Assembly: GCF_004377485.1 (NCBI RefSeq)
Contig: NZ_SNTY01000007.1
Span: 1 to 64,000 of the forward strand
DNA length: 64,000 nucleotides
DNA from: Alkanindiges illinoisensis
Lineage (GTDB): Bacteria; Pseudomonadota; Gammaproteobacteria; Pseudomonadales; Moraxellaceae
Direction: 5' to 3'
Positions 27,495 through 37,574 of this stretch are shown here, piece after piece (the first letter of the stretch is position 1; every line of letters starts with the position of its first letter). The notes below the pieces were generated by a model. It ran no database searches, had not been told where the DNA came from, and was given only the letters and a program-made list of their open reading frames with translations. The translations under genes were made by a program, and so were the position numbers.

Positions 27495-30155
27495 GTGAGC
27501 CGTATGATGACATCCAACGAAATTCGTGAAGCGTTTTTGCGTTATTTTGAAACGCAAGGCCACACGCGTGTTGCGTCCAGTTCCCTGATTCCTGCCAATG
27601 ACCCGACCCTGCTGTTTACCAATGCCGGCATGAACCAGTTCAAGGACTGCTTTTTAGGGCTGGATAAGCGTCATTATGTGCGGGCTACCTCAAGCCAGAA
27701 ATGTGTTCGCGCTGGCGGCAAGCATAACGATCTGGATAACGTCGGCTACACGGCACGTCACCATACTTTCTTTGAAATGCTGGGCAATTTTTCCTTTGGC
27801 GATTATTTCAAACAGGACGCCATTCGTTTTGCATGGGAATTTTTAACCAGCGCCGAGTGGTTAGCTTTACCAACTGATCGTCTCTATGTCACGGTTTATG
27901 CCACGGATGACGAAGCCTTTGATATCTGGAACAAGGATATTGGCCTAAGTGCTGATCGAATCATTCGTATTGGTGACAATAAAGGCGCACCTTATGCCTC
28001 GGATAACTTCTGGGCCATGGGTGACACTGGGCCATGTGGGCCATGTACTGAAATTTTCTATGATCATGGCGCTGACATTGCAGGGGGCTTGCCGGGCACG
28101 CCTGAAGAAGACGGTGACCGCTTTATTGAAATCTGGAACAACGTGTTTATGCAGTTTAACCGCACGGCTGATGGCGTTTTGCATCCATTACCTGCGCCAA
28201 GCGTGGATACTGGTATGGGTCTGGAGCGTATTAGCGCGGTGATGCAGCATGTGCATTCCAATTATGAAATTGACCTGTTCCAGCATCTGATTAAATCTGC
28301 GGCACAAATTATTGGTATTGAAAATCAGAACCAGCCTTCGCTACGTGTATTGGCTGACCATGCCCGCTCCTGCTCGTTTTTAATTGCGGATGGTGTAATT
28401 CCCAGCAATGAAGGTCGTGGTTATGTCCTGCGCCGGATTATTCGCCGTGCGGTACGTCATGGCAACAAGCTGGGTGCAACAGGTAGCTTTTTCCACAAGA
28501 TGGTACAACCTTTGATTGATGTGATGGGTGAAGCCTATCCTGAACTGGTTAATCGCCGTGAAGTGGTTGAAGCCACACTATTGAAAGAAGAAGAACAGTT
28601 TGCCCGCACACTGGAACAAGGTCTGCGTTTGCTGGAAACTGAACTGGCACAGCTACAGGGTAATACGATTGCGGGTAGCATGGTATTTAAGTTGTACGAC
28701 ACCTATGGCTTTCCGGTTGACCTGACGGCTGACATTGCCCGCGAGCGTAACCTGCAAATTGATGAAGCGGGTTTTGAAGCTGAAATGGCTCAACAACGCC
28801 AGCGCGCGCGTGATGCCGGCAAGTTCAATATTGATTACAACAGTATCGTTAAAGTTGATCAGGAATCAGTTTTCCATGGCTATGCTGGGACTGATGCTCA
28901 AGGCAATATCATTGCGCTATATAAAGATGGGCAAGCCGTTGATTCATTATCTGAAGGTGATGAAGGCCTGATTGTGCTGGATCAAACCCCGTTTTATGCC
29001 GAAAGCGGTGGTCAGGTTGGCGATACCGGCTTACTGACGGGCGAAAATGGTATTTTTGAAGTTCAGGATACCAAAAAATCAGGCTCAGCCATTGTGCATC
29101 AAGGCTTGGTGACCATGGGTAGCGTGAGCGTGTCCCAAGCGGTACAGGCAACCGTCAAGGCTGATATGCGCGCCGCAACTGCACGCAATCACTCGGCCAC
29201 TCACCTGCTGCATGCTGCACTGCGTCAGGTACTGGGCACCCATGTGAGCCAGAAGGGTTCGCTGGTATCTGCATCCGTATTGCGTTTTGACTTTGCCAAT
29301 GACCAGCCGGTAAGCTTTGCTCAATTACAGGAAATCGAGCGTCTGGTGAATGCCGAGGTGATTGCCAATACGCCAGTATCTACTGAAGAACTGGATATTG
29401 AATCCGCCAAAAACAAAGGCGCAATGATGCTGTTTGGTGAAAAATACGGTGACAAGGTGCGCGTGCTCAGTATGGGTAGCCAGAAAGATGACCGCCACTT
29501 TTCAATTGAGCTGTGTGGTGGCATTCACGTGAACCGCACCGGTGATATTGGCCTGTTTAAGATTATTTCTGAGGGTGGTATTGCCGCAGGTATTCGCCGG
29601 ATTGAAGCCGTTACCGGTACTGCGGCACTGGCTGTGGTACAGCAGGCTGACCAGCAACTGGCACAAATCAGCAGCTTGATTAAGGCCCAGCGTGATCAGG
29701 TCTTTAGCCGTGTTGAAGCCATGGCCGAAAACAGCCGTTTACTTGAAAAACAGATTGAACGCCTAAACCAGAAACTGGCCAGCAGCCAAAGTGCCGAGCT
29801 GGTTGAACAAGCACAAGAAATTGCAGGGATCAAAACCCTGATTGCTGAGCTGGACAATATGGATGGCAAAACCCTGCGCAACCTGCTTGATAGCGTGAAA
29901 TCACGCCTGTCTGATGGGGTGATTGTGCTGGCTGCCACCGATGGTGCTGGCAAAGTGAGCTTACTGGCGTCTGTCGCTAAAGAGTACACAGCGAAAGTAA
30001 AAGCAGGCGACATTATCAAGCACCTGACTGAACAACTGGGTGGTAAAGGTGGTGGCAAGCCTGATCTGGCGCAAGGCGGCGCGCCCATTGCACCCAACTA
30101 TGCTGACGTTATGGGTAGCTTGCCGGACTGGCTGGCTACGCAATATACCCGTTGA
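27495..30155 (+). CDS. alaS: alanine--tRNA ligase
   Basis: This 886-residue class II synthetase charges tRNA-Ala. The aminoacylation core is at the N terminus ([58 protein letters not shown]). The editing domain, with [16 protein letters not shown] and the zinc-site [13 protein letters not shown], follows, then the C-Ala domain with [14 protein letters not shown]. All modules are complete. The GTG at 27495 has GGGAG seven bases upstream; the next in-frame ATG is three codons later. lysC follows in the same direction, separated by a GGTTGG/CCAACC hairpin without a T-run at 30165-30190. Confidence 0.97.
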   Translation: MSRMMTSNEIREAFLRYFETQGHTRVASSSLIPANDPTLLFTNAGMNQFKDCFLGLDKRHYVRATSSQKCVRAGGKHNDLDNVGYTARHHTFFEMLGNFSFGDYFKQDAIRFAWEFLTSAEWLALPTDRLYVTVYATDDEAFDIWNKDIGLSADRIIRIGDNKGAPYASDNFWAMGDTGPCGPCTEIFYDHGADIAGGLPGTPEEDGDRFIEIWNNVFMQFNRTADGVLHPLPAPSVDTGMGLERISAVMQHVHSNYEIDLFQHLIKSAAQIIGIENQNQPSLRVLADHARSCSFLIADGVIPSNEGRGYVLRRIIRRAVRHGNKLGATGSFFHKMVQPLIDVMGEAYPELVNRREVVEATLLKEEEQFARTLEQGLRLLETELAQLQGNTIAGSMVFKLYDTYGFPVDLTADIARERNLQIDEAGFEAEMAQQRQRARDAGKFNIDYNSIVKVDQESVFHGYAGTDAQGNIIALYKDGQAVDSLSEGDEGLIVLDQTPFYAESGGQVGDTGLLTGENGIFEVQDTKKSGSAIVHQGLVTMGSVSVSQAVQATVKADMRAATARNHSATHLLHAALRQVLGTHVSQKGSLVSASVLRFDFANDQPVSFAQLQEIERLVNAEVIANTPVSTEELDIESAKNKGAMMLFGEKYGDKVRVLSMGSQKDDRHFSIELCGGIHVNRTGDIGLFKIISEGGIAAGIRRIEAVTGTAALAVVQQADQQLAQISSLIKAQRDQVFSRVEAMAENSRLLEKQIERLNQKLASSQSAELVEQAQEIAGIKTLIAELDNMDGKTLRNLLDSVKSRLSDGVIVLAATDGAGKVSLLASVAKEYTAKVKAGDIIKHLTEQLGGKGGGKPDLAQGGAPIAPNYADVMGSLPDWLATQYTR

Positions 30156-30265
30156 TTCCTTAGGGTTGGCAGTGATAACACCTGCCCAACCGTATTATTG
30201 ATGAGCACCCATGTCTGGCAAAGCAATGACCCAGGCATGCGAATTTAAAAACAGATGGAATAATT

Positions 30266-31546
30266 ATGGCTTTGATCGTACAAAAATATGGGGGTACCTC
30301 AATGGGTACACCCGAGCGCATTTTAAATGTAGCGCGTCGGGTAAAACGCTGGCATGATCACGGTCATCGTGTGGTGGTGGTGGTTTCTGCCATGAGCGGT
30401 GAAACCAACCGTCTGCTGGGTCTGGCAAAATCCATTTGTGATAATCCTGATCCGCGTGAGCTGGACCAGATGGTATCAACGGGTGAGCAAGTCACCATCG
30501 CGATGCTGGCTATGGCTTTAAGATCCATTGATGTGGATGCGTGCTCCTACACTGGGCGTCAGGTTGGCATTCTGACTGACAGCTCGTTTAACAAGGCACG
30601 TATTCAAAGCATTGATGCAGATTTAATGCATAAAGATTTAAACTCCGGCAAAGTACTGGTCGTTGCCGGTTTTCAGGGTGTTGATCCTGAAGGCCATACC
30701 ACCACATTGGGCCGTGGCGGTTCTGATACCACAGGCGTTGCATTGGCAGCGGCATTAAAAGCTGACGAATGCCAGATTTATACCGATGTGGATGGTGTTT
30801 ATACCACTGATCCACGCGTTGCGCCCAAAGCCAAAAAACTCGATCGCATTACCTTTGAGGAAATGCTGGAAATGGCCAGTCTGGGTTCAAAAGTCTTGCA
30901 AATCCGTTCTGTTGAATTTGCAGGCAAATATCAGGTGCCTTTGCGTGTACTGTCCAGTTTTGACAATGATACTGATGGCGCCTTTGACGAAGACTTTAAA
31001 AATAATGTTGGTACTTTAATCACCACCGAATCGGAACATACAATGGAACAGCCTATTATCTCTGGTATTGCCTTCAACCGTGACGAAGCAAAATTAACCA
31101 TTCGCGGTGTACCTGATCAGCCGGGCGTTGCATCACGTATCCTGTCACCGATTGGTGATGCCAATATTGAAATTGACATGATTGTGCAAAACATTGCTGC
31201 TGATGGCACGACTGATTTCACGTTTACCGTTAATCGTACTGACTTCAAAAAGGCGTTAAACCTGCTAGAAACCATTGGCAAGGACATTGGTGCGGGTCAG
31301 GTCATTGGCGATGACAGCATTGTTAAAGTGTCCATTGTGGGTGTTGGCATGCGTTCTCATGCTGGTGTGGCCAGCAAGATGTTTACTGCTCTGGCCAAAG
31401 ATGGCATTAATATCCAGATGATTTCGACCTCTGAGATCAAAATCTCTGTTGTGGTTGATGAAAAATATCTGGAGCTGGCGGTACGCAGCCTGCACACTGC
31501 CTTTGATCTTGATCGTGCCACTGGCGAAAGCAGTGCCCGTGCCTGA
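30266..31546 (+). CDS. lysC: aspartate kinase
   Basis: This enzyme phosphorylates aspartate, the first step towards lysine, threonine and methionine. It is 426 residues long: the kinase domain starts [16 protein letters not shown] and contains [18 protein letters not shown] and [11 protein letters not shown]. Two ACT domains lie at about 265-345 and 345-420 ([31 protein letters not shown]), so it should be feedback-inhibited by lysine and/or threonine. It is the stand-alone alpha-type enzyme with no homoserine dehydrogenase fusion. csrA follows about 250 bases on, the classic gammaproteobacterial alaS-lysC-csrA neighbourhood. Confidence 0.96.
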   Translation: MALIVQKYGGTSMGTPERILNVARRVKRWHDHGHRVVVVVSAMSGETNRLLGLAKSICDNPDPRELDQMVSTGEQVTIAMLAMALRSIDVDACSYTGRQVGILTDSSFNKARIQSIDADLMHKDLNSGKVLVVAGFQGVDPEGHTTTLGRGGSDTTGVALAAALKADECQIYTDVDGVYTTDPRVAPKAKKLDRITFEEMLEMASLGSKVLQIRSVEFAGKYQVPLRVLSSFDNDTDGAFDEDFKNNVGTLITTESEHTMEQPIISGIAFNRDEAKLTIRGVPDQPGVASRILSPIGDANIEIDMIVQNIAADGTTDFTFTVNRTDFKKALNLLETIGKDIGAGQVIGDDSIVKVSIVGVGMRSHAGVASKMFTALAKDGINIQMISTSEIKISVVVDEKYLELAVRSLHTAFDLDRATGESSARA

Positions 31547-31795
31547 ACCTGATTAGATCAGCGAATAAGCACAGAATATTTGCATAAAAGCATGCAGCAA
31601 AAGCAACTGTTTCATGTTAAATTGATCACAGTTGCTTGCAACGGCTGCAAAGTCATTCCATGTAAGATAAACGGAATACAACAGCCATTGTTTGTTTTAC
31701 AAAAAAATGTAGATAGTGCTATTCGGAAAAATAACTTTAAGCGATACTGATTATATAAATCAGGTAGCTGGAAAGGTTGATACAAGGAGAAGAGA

Positions 31796-32035
31796 ATGCT
31801 TATTCTGACCCGCCGCGTCGGGGAAACCCTGATGATTGGGGATGAAGTTAGCGTCACAGTGTTGGGCGTTAAAGGTAATCAGGTGCGTATTGGTGTTAAT
31901 GCACCCAAAGAAGTGTCGGTACATCGCGAAGAGATTTACCAGCGTATTCAGCATGAGCGTGCCATGCATGAACATTTGCAGCATCTGGAACAGGATTACC
32001 AACCATCATTTGATGATGATAACTATAATCGCTAG
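31796..32035 (+). CDS. csrA: carbon storage regulator CsrA/RsmA
   Basis: CsrA is a dimeric RNA-binding protein that blocks or stabilises mRNAs at GGA motifs. The first 55 residues are the canonical fold ([42 protein letters not shown]) with the RNA-contacting R44-type arginine region intact. It has 79 residues against about 61 in E. coli, owing to an acidic tail ([17 protein letters not shown]), as seen in other Moraxellaceae. The ribosome site AAGGAGAAG itself contains a GGA, which suggests self-repression. The leader holds a GCAACTGT/ACAGTTGC hairpin at 31603-31635. Confidence 0.96.
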   Translation: MLILTRRVGETLMIGDEVSVTVLGVKGNQVRIGVNAPKEVSVHREEIYQRIQHERAMHEHLQHLEQDYQPSFDDDNYNR

Positions 32036-32497
32036 GTGTTGATTCCAGTGATTAATCCTGATGTAAGCGTTTAGGTTTATATGCAGGTGTCTTATAAGCG
32101 GCTTAGGCCGCTTTTATTTTGTGCTCTGCCTGATTATAAATTCAAGCATCAGTGAAGCAGAATAATCAGTTTTAATGATAAAATACATTAATTTTTACAC
32201 TTAGTTCTACTTTATAAAAAACAAAGCGCAACAAATTATTTCATTAAAAGTCCAATAAAAACAGTTGCATATTTATAATTTTCTTTAAAAATCTCTTTAA
32301 AATTTTCCCGGCAATAAAACTGCTAAAAAGCTTGGCTATTTTTCATGCTATACGATTGGCTCATGCATGATGGATTATGTCGCCCAGTCTCTATGACTGG
32401 GCACAATATGTTGTTAATACAATGTTAGCAATGATTATAGGTAAGGCTTGCACTAAGCAAACCTTAATGTTTTGTCGAAAATGGAGAGAAGGAATAA
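32036..32497 (+). other. csrA terminator and structured upstream region of the 90-residue protein gene
   Basis: After the csrA terminator there are about 230 very AT-rich bases. Two hairpins follow at 32382-32402 (8-bp GCCCAGTC/GACTGGGC) and 32442-32466 (TAAGG/CCTTA plus TTGC/GCAA), immediately before the next gene's ribosome site. No ORF is visible. Confidence 0.45.
32096..32119 (+). terminator. terminator of csrA
   Basis: AAGCGGC (32096-32102) and GCCGCTT (32107-32113) around TTAG, followed by TTATTTTG. Confidence 0.85.
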
Positions 32498-32770
32498 ATG
32501 ATGACAAGCAAACACTCCCACCAGCATCGGCGTGATGCCATTATTGGTATTGATCCGCTGTTAAATGCTTATTTTATGACTCTGGTTGAAAATGGCGAAG
32601 AAGTTGGCGATCCGCTACTATTTACCTTTCATGGTGAAGACGATAGTCCGTCTGCACAGGCGCAGGTAAAACGTATTGAATACTTCAAGGAGCTATGGCT
32701 GCATGAGACCCGAAGCTTTGATGATATGGCGCGTTTGTATGGCTCAGCACCAGCAGAACCGCAAGTGTAA
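32498..32770 (+). CDS. conserved small hypothetical protein
   Basis: The 90-residue soluble protein has a His-rich start (SKHSHQHRRD), a central LNAYFMTLVENGEEVGDPLLFTFHGEDD segment, and an ending with EYFKELWLHETRSFDDMARLYG. It has no signal peptide or membrane helix. A strong GGAG-AGAAGGA ribosome site precedes two adjacent ATG codons, and a terminator follows directly, so it is very likely a real single-gene unit. I do not recognise the family. Confidence 0.7.
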   Translation: MMTSKHSHQHRRDAIIGIDPLLNAYFMTLVENGEEVGDPLLFTFHGEDDSPSAQAQVKRIEYFKELWLHETRSFDDMARLYGSAPAEPQV

Positions 32771-32786
32771 ATTGTTCACACACCCT

Positions 32787-32817
32787 ATAGCCTGTTTTTT
32801 AAAAGCAGGCTATTTTT
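32787..32817 (+). terminator. terminator after the 90-residue protein gene
   Basis: ATAGCCTG (32787-32794) pairs with CAGGCTAT (32806-32813), followed by five T. Confidence 0.85.
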
Positions 32818-32836
32818 AGAATAAAGCTGCTTTCAA

Positions 32837-33499
32837 TTAAACAGAAGTAGCTTCACAATATTTCTTTACTGGCCCATAGCTTCTACGATGCTCGGGCAAA
32901 ATCCCATGTAATGCAATGGCTTCCAGATGTGCTTTAGTAGGGTAGCCTTTATGCTTTGCCAAACCATATTGCGGATACTGGCGGTCTAGCTCTTGTAATT
33001 GTCGGTCACGTGTGACCTTAGCCAGAATACTGGCAGCGCCAATATTTTGCTCCAAAGCATCCCCACCAACAATTGCCCGACAGGAAATACCCGTATCAGG
33101 GCATCTATTGCCATCAATAAGTGCAGTACTCGGCGTTATTCTTAATCCCTCAATGGCACGCTTCATGGCCAGCATGGTGGCCTGCAAAATATTGAACTGG
33201 TCAATTTCTTCATGGGTTGCTTCTGCAATACACCAGGCCAGCGCATGTTGCTGGATTTGTGCAAACAATAGCTCACGCTTTTTTTCCGACAGCTTTTTAG
33301 AGTCATTAAGCCCGGCAATGGGCTGCTCAGGATTTAAAATGACTGCTGCCGTGACCACAGAACCAATTAAAGGCCCACGTCCTGCTTCATCAACACCGGC
33401 AACCAGCACGGAAGAATCTGGCAGGATTAGATTAGGGTTGATTTCAGAACGTGCCAGAATACGCGATGAATGATGATCCAGATTGGCCAGCAGCGGCAT
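32837..33499 (-). CDS. rnhB: ribonuclease HII
   Basis: RNase HII removes ribonucleotides from RNA-DNA hybrids, including single misincorporated ones. The protein is 220 residues. The metal-binding pair is in [23 protein letters not shown] (D36, E37), the third Asp in LIDGNRCP, and the fourth in [11 protein letters not shown], with the C-terminal [13 protein letters not shown] loop present. It lies downstream of lpxB on the same strand as in E. coli, but with an acetyltransferase gene in between. Confidence 0.95.
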   Translation of the reverse strand: MPLLANLDHHSSRILARSEINPNLILPDSSVLVAGVDEAGRGPLIGSVVTAAVILNPEQPIAGLNDSKKLSEKKRELLFAQIQQHALAWCIAEATHEEIDQFNILQATMLAMKRAIEGLRITPSTALIDGNRCPDTGISCRAIVGGDALEQNIGAASILAKVTRDRQLQELDRQYPQYGLAKHKGYPTKAHLEAIALHGILPEHRRSYGPVKKYCEATSV

Positions 33500-33561
33500 A
33501 ATGATTCCTTAATAAGTTTCTTAAATACTGGCTAGTATGTTATGCCATCAATTTAAGCATA

Positions 33562-34173
33562 TTATAAAACCAGTTCCATCTTGATCGCATTGGGAACTTC
33601 TATACCTGACCTTTTGCCTGAGAATTTTTTAGGCTGGCCTGCCCTTAACCCCATGCGTTCATATAAAGCCTGCGCACGTGGATTAGTGTGCGCTACATCC
33701 AGTGAAAAAATCTGGTAATGCTGCTGGCGAGCCCCGGCTATTTTATATTCCAGCATCGCTTTGCCAATGCCTTTGCCCTGTAAATCAGGTTCCACGCCAA
33801 AATTTGACAGGTAAAGCTCGCTCTTTTTAGGCTGCTGCATCACACTTTCAATATGGCGCAGGCGTAAAAGTATAGGCCATATATTGAGTGGACCATAAAA
33901 ACGAATCATGTTTTTTAAGGTACCCAGTGTTAGCCTGGAATACACCTTGCCATCAAAAAAACAGCCTGTGGCAACGATCTTATTATCTACTAACGCTACA
34001 GTGACATTACGATAGCCACAAAAACCCTGCCCGGATTCAAACTCAAACTGAATAAAATCCTGTGCCCGGTGCTTTGCTGTTTTATAAATAAAATCATAAA
34101 GCTCAGGGCCAGCGCTATACATGAGTTCGGCACCATTGCCCTGCATTTGGGGAGTTGCTGTAGTAATCTTCAT
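33562..34173 (-). CDS. GNAT family N-acetyltransferase
   Basis: This 203-residue GNAT-fold enzyme would use acetyl-CoA to acylate an unknown amine. The pyrophosphate-binding motif A is clear: VEPDLQGKGIGKAMLEYKI (QxxGxG) near residue 125-145. The C-terminal motif B, HTNPRAQALYERMGL, is also present. The N-terminal third is specific to this protein. Its position between lpxB and rnhB hints at nothing firm; an envelope role would be speculation. Confidence 0.8.
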   Translation of the reverse strand: MKITTATPQMQGNGAELMYSAGPELYDFIYKTAKHRAQDFIQFEFESGQGFCGYRNVTVALVDNKIVATGCFFDGKVYSRLTLGTLKNMIRFYGPLNIWPILLRLRHIESVMQQPKKSELYLSNFGVEPDLQGKGIGKAMLEYKIAGARQQHYQIFSLDVAHTNPRAQALYERMGLRAGQPKKFSGKRSGIEVPNAIKMELVL

Positions 34174-34210
34174 TTTGTTCTCAATTTTATTATTGCAAAT
34201 TATTGAATAA

Positions 34211-34232
34211 AATCAGTCTTTAAAGCCTGATT
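34211..34232 (-). terminator. weak terminator after lpxB
   Basis: AATCAG/CTGATT arms, followed on the minus strand by TTTATT. Short stem. Confidence 0.4.
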
Positions 34233-34263
34233 ACTGGTGATAGTTTTTCTATAGACTGTTTTA

Positions 34264-35448
34264 TCATGTTTTATTTAATACGCCTAGTATTGCCAGCGCC
34301 GGATTAACAGCTTGTTGCCCTTGCAGTTGCTGATGAATAGCAACCAATGCGTCCTGCTGGGTTTTGCCTTGCGGCGTTTGTAATAACGCCTTGGCAGCCT
34401 GATAGACCTTGTCCGGCGTCGCATCGTACTGGATCAGCTCTGGCACCACTTCACGATTAGCCAGAATATTTGGCAATGATTTATACGGAATCCTGACCAT
34501 AAAGCTGGCAATCAAATAAGTAAGCCAGTGCAGTTTGTATACCACCACCATAGGCCGGCCAAATAGCAGGCATTCCAGTGTGGCCGTTCCTGATGCCAGT
34601 AGCACCAGATCGCTGGCCGCCATCACATCACGTCCGATTTTACTGTTGCTTTCCTGCGCATGAATCACCTGTACAGCCTGGCTAAAGGATGCAGGATAAC
34701 TGGCCAGAATCTGCTGGATTTGCTCAAAACGCGCCTGATTAATGGCAGGCACCAAAAACCTGAGTGCTGGCTTGCTTTGCAAGAGCTTAAAAGCGCCATC
34801 AAACAACACCGGAGCAAGTCGCGATACTTCACCAGAACGGCTTCCCGGTAGAATACCAACTATAGTTTGCGCTGGATCAAGCCCTAATTGTTGCCTGGCC
34901 GGTGCAAGATCATGTTGCACGGGAATTTCCTGTGCCAGTGGATGACCAACAAATACCGCTGGAACCTGATGCTTTAAATAAAAATCCACCTCAAACGGAA
35001 ACAGGCACAGCACCAGATCAACCGCCGCACGAATACCATGCACACGTCCCTGCCGCCACGCCCATACCGATGGACTGACATACTGTACAGTTTTAATGCC
35101 TAATGGCTTGAGCTGACTGGACAAACGCAGGTTAAAATCAGGGGCATCAATCCCTACAAAAATATCCACCGGACTGTCTTTCCAGCGCGCCACCAGATCA
35201 TCCCGAATAGCAAACAGCTCCTTTAACCTCCCCATGACTTCCACCAGCCCCATAACAGCGAGCCGTTCCATGGGATAGATACTGTGAAAACCCTCTGCAA
35301 TCATTTGTGGGCCGCCAATCCCTTCAAAGGTTGCATCGATTTCCTGTGCTTTAAAAGCTCTAATCAATGCCACACCTAATGTATCGCCAGATACCTCACC
35401 CACCACAATACCAATACGTAAAGGCTTGCCAGACAATTGATGCTGCAT
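34264..35448 (-). CDS. lpxB: lipid-A-disaccharide synthase
   Basis: LpxB joins UDP-2,3-diacylglucosamine and lipid X to the lipid A disaccharide on the inner face of the inner membrane. The start at 35448 (MQHQLSGKPLRIG) has GGGAG upstream and yields 394 residues, close to the family's usual 380-390; starts farther out give an unconserved extension. Signatures: RIGIVVGEVSGDTLG, IGGPQMIAEGF, FVGIDAPDFNLRL, YVSPSVWAWRQGR, GHPLAQEI, ILPGSRSGEV, and ASGTATLECLLFGRPMVVVYK. It is not beside lpxD-fabZ-lpxA, at least within this window. Confidence 0.95.
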   Translation of the reverse strand: MQHQLSGKPLRIGIVVGEVSGDTLGVALIRAFKAQEIDATFEGIGGPQMIAEGFHSIYPMERLAVMGLVEVMGRLKELFAIRDDLVARWKDSPVDIFVGIDAPDFNLRLSSQLKPLGIKTVQYVSPSVWAWRQGRVHGIRAAVDLVLCLFPFEVDFYLKHQVPAVFVGHPLAQEIPVQHDLAPARQQLGLDPAQTIVGILPGSRSGEVSRLAPVLFDGAFKLLQSKPALRFLVPAINQARFEQIQQILASYPASFSQAVQVIHAQESNSKIGRDVMAASDLVLLASGTATLECLLFGRPMVVVYKLHWLTYLIASFMVRIPYKSLPNILANREVVPELIQYDATPDKVYQAAKALLQTPQGKTQQDALVAIHQQLQGQQAVNPALAILGVLNKT

Positions 35449-35766
35449 GGCCTGCTCTCCCGTTGAAGTCATGGTTTTCTGATCTTGGCTATTGTATGGA
35501 TTGGAAATAATATGGGGCGTGGTCACTTAGTACGACTAACCTGAACCTGTAATGGCGGCAGTGTAGCATTAATTATTTGTTTTTTTAAAAGTCCGGGGAT
35601 TTTAAAAGTCCAAGGTTTTTAAAATTCTAGTGATGAAAAAGCTATCCAGCCCTTGGATACACAATATGGCTGAACAGCAAGTATAGAACCATTAGAAATT
35701 TAGAAAGATACAAAAATAGCTATCAATCCAGCGCAATAGCTTTGAACTTTGCTACTGTTTTACTGC
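35449..35766. other. AT-rich region upstream of lpxB with a short direct repeat
   Basis: The stretch contains the probable lpxB promoter and two 12-base copies of TTTTAAAAGTCC at 35583-35594 and 35600-35611. The small plus-strand ORFs here run opposite the next lipoprotein gene and look like shadows. Confidence 0.4.
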
Positions 35767-36051
35767 TTAACGACGGTCATTACGCCAGTCGTCATGGTTA
35801 TCATAGTCGTCATCATGATCATGCCTACGATCCCAGCGCGACCTGTCGCCATCACCGTTGCGATTCCAGTTGCGATCCGAATTTCTACGATCATCATTGC
35901 GATCATTGTTCCAGCCTTTTTTATCCCAGCCATCATGACGGTGATAACCGTTAGAATGATTATCAATGGGTGTAACAGCACAGCCACCCAGTGTTAATAC
36001 CAGAATGCCGGTTGCTGTCGCAATGAGATAGCGCTGCATTGGATTTTGCAT
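35767..36051 (-). CDS. small lipoprotein with an Asp/Arg/Asn/His low-complexity tail
   Basis: The protein has 94 residues. A lipoprotein signal (YLIATATGILVLTLGGC) has the lipobox LGGC with Cys near residue 24. The mature part is almost entirely D, R, N, H, W and G in repeated DDR, NRN, RHDHDDD units, probably disordered and able to bind metals or anionic polymers. Similar RD-rich small lipoproteins occur in Acinetobacter-type genomes without known function. The alternative start at 36039 would shorten it by four residues. Confidence 0.65.
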   Translation of the reverse strand: MQNPMQRYLIATATGILVLTLGGCAVTPIDNHSNGYHRHDGWDKKGWNNDRNDDRRNSDRNWNRNGDGDRSRWDRRHDHDDDYDNHDDWRNDRR

Positions 36052-36213
36052 GGCGTTTTCCTCAAAAAAAATATTATGCGCTTAGTGTGGCAGATTTATT
36101 GGCTGGTTCTTGAAGGCTTGGTTGGCATTTGTTCCTATTCAAGCTGCGATTCAGTAATTTTTAGTTAGCTTTTTAATAGCACTCTAGCAGAAAAGTTTAA
36201 TAAAACTTGCCAT

Positions 36214-36239
36214 AAAAAAAGCGCCCTGACGGACGCTGA
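36214..36239 (-). terminator. terminator of the FabH-like gene
   Basis: AGCGCCC (36220-36226) with GGACGCT (36231-36237), one G-T pair on the minus strand, followed there by a run of seven T. Confidence 0.75.
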
Positions 36240-36261
36240 TTTAAGATAAATAAGGATTCTA

Positions 36262-37377
36262 TTAACTGACTTTTTTCACAATAATTGAGCCAATCGAATA
36301 ACCGGCACCAAAAGAACAAATCACCCCTAAATCACCATCCTGCAAGTCTTTGGAATGCTTGTGAAAGGCAATAATAGAACCGGCTGAACTGGTGTTGGCA
36401 TATTCATCCAGAATAATCGGCGCACGTTCACGTTCGGCATCCTTGCCCAGCATCATCTTTAAAATAAACTGGTTCATGTTTTCATTGGCCTGATGCAACC
36501 AGTAGCGTTTTACATCTTCAACGGTTAAACCCAGCTTGCCCAGATGTTCAGTGATGGTTTTGGCAACCAGTGGTGAAACTTCGCGGTACACCTTTTGGCC
36601 ATTTTGCACAAACAGCTTGTCTGGTTTCCCAACACCGGACTCATCACCACGATTCAAGAAGCCAAAATTGTTGCGGATATTATTGGAAAACTGGGTGAGT
36701 AACTGTGTGCCCAATACCTCAAAACCGGGTTTGTTCTCAGTTTCTTCAACCACAATGGCAGTGGCTACATCACCAAAAATAAAGTGGCTACTGTAATCAG
36801 TCCAGTTTAAATGGCCAGAAGTAATTTCAGCATTTACCACCAGAACGCGCTTGGCAGAACCCGCTTTAATCGCATCAACCGCCTGTTGCAAACCAAAAGT
36901 GGCCGCACTACAAGCCACATTCATATCAAAGGCATAACCACGGGTCATTCCCAGCGCTGCCTGAATTTCAATGGCAACAGCCGGATAGGCACGCTGCATA
37001 TTTGAACATGCCAGAATAACGGCATCAATGTCATCGGGGGTTAAACCGGCATTGGCAATCGCCTCACGTGCTGCTGCCGTGCCCATTTCTGCCTGAATTG
37101 ACCATTCTTCATTGGAACGCTCTGGAATAATGGGAGCCATGCGCTTGGGGTCAAGTACCCCTTCTTTATTCACCACATAGCGTGATTTGATGCCAGATAC
37201 TTTTTCAATAAAGGGCGCAGATGAACCACGCTTGGCTGTTAGAGTACCCGCCTCAATGGCCGCCGCATTTTCCTGATTGTAGTGTTCAACATGCGCATTC
37301 AGGCTAGTCACCAGTTCTTCATTGCTGATTGAATCTGGTGGGGTGTACAGCCCGGTTCCTGTAATACGAATGCTCAT
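36262..37377 (-). CDS. beta-ketoacyl-ACP synthase III family protein (FabH-like)
   Basis: This 371-residue KAS III-type enzyme decarboxylatively condenses an acyl-CoA with malonyl-ACP. The Cys-His-Asn triad is visible: Cys in [15 protein letters not shown], His in [13 protein letters not shown], Asn in [13 protein letters not shown]. It is about 50 residues longer than FabH, with an insert in the N-terminal region ([18 protein letters not shown]), and resembles Pseudomonas PA3286, which diverts octanoyl-CoA from beta-oxidation into fatty-acid synthesis. No other fab genes adjoin it. That specific role is inference. Confidence 0.85.
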   Translation of the reverse strand: MSIRITGTGLYTPPDSISNEELVTSLNAHVEHYNQENAAAIEAGTLTAKRGSSAPFIEKVSGIKSRYVVNKEGVLDPKRMAPIIPERSNEEWSIQAEMGTAAAREAIANAGLTPDDIDAVILACSNMQRAYPAVAIEIQAALGMTRGYAFDMNVACSAATFGLQQAVDAIKAGSAKRVLVVNAEITSGHLNWTDYSSHFIFGDVATAIVVEETENKPGFEVLGTQLLTQFSNNIRNNFGFLNRGDESGVGKPDKLFVQNGQKVYREVSPLVAKTITEHLGKLGLTVEDVKRYWLHQANENMNQFILKMMLGKDAERERAPIILDEYANTSSAGSIIAFHKHSKDLQDGDLGVICSFGAGYSIGSIIVKKVS

Positions 37378-37574
37378 GAATCACTCCTGTCATTTATTAT
37401 GGTGCTGCTTACATTGCATCCCATAGTAAATGAATATTTCAAATTTGGCTTTAAAAAATTAGCCTAAAATTATTAGCCTAAAATCAATGCTGGAAAGCAG
37501 CGATAGTGTCTACCCATCGCTTGCGCTTGTCCAGTAGCGAAAAGGCTAAGGTACCGACTTCTTTGAGCCCGAAT

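Noticed and set aside
35583-35611. two 12-base TTTTAAAAGTCC direct repeats upstream of lpxB as a regulatory array
   Set aside because: Only two copies of low-complexity sequence; not enough to support an operator claim.
35742-35997. plus-strand His/Asp-rich and Ile-rich ORFs
   Set aside because: Antisense of the Asp/Arg-rich lipoprotein gene, which has a proper start and lipobox.
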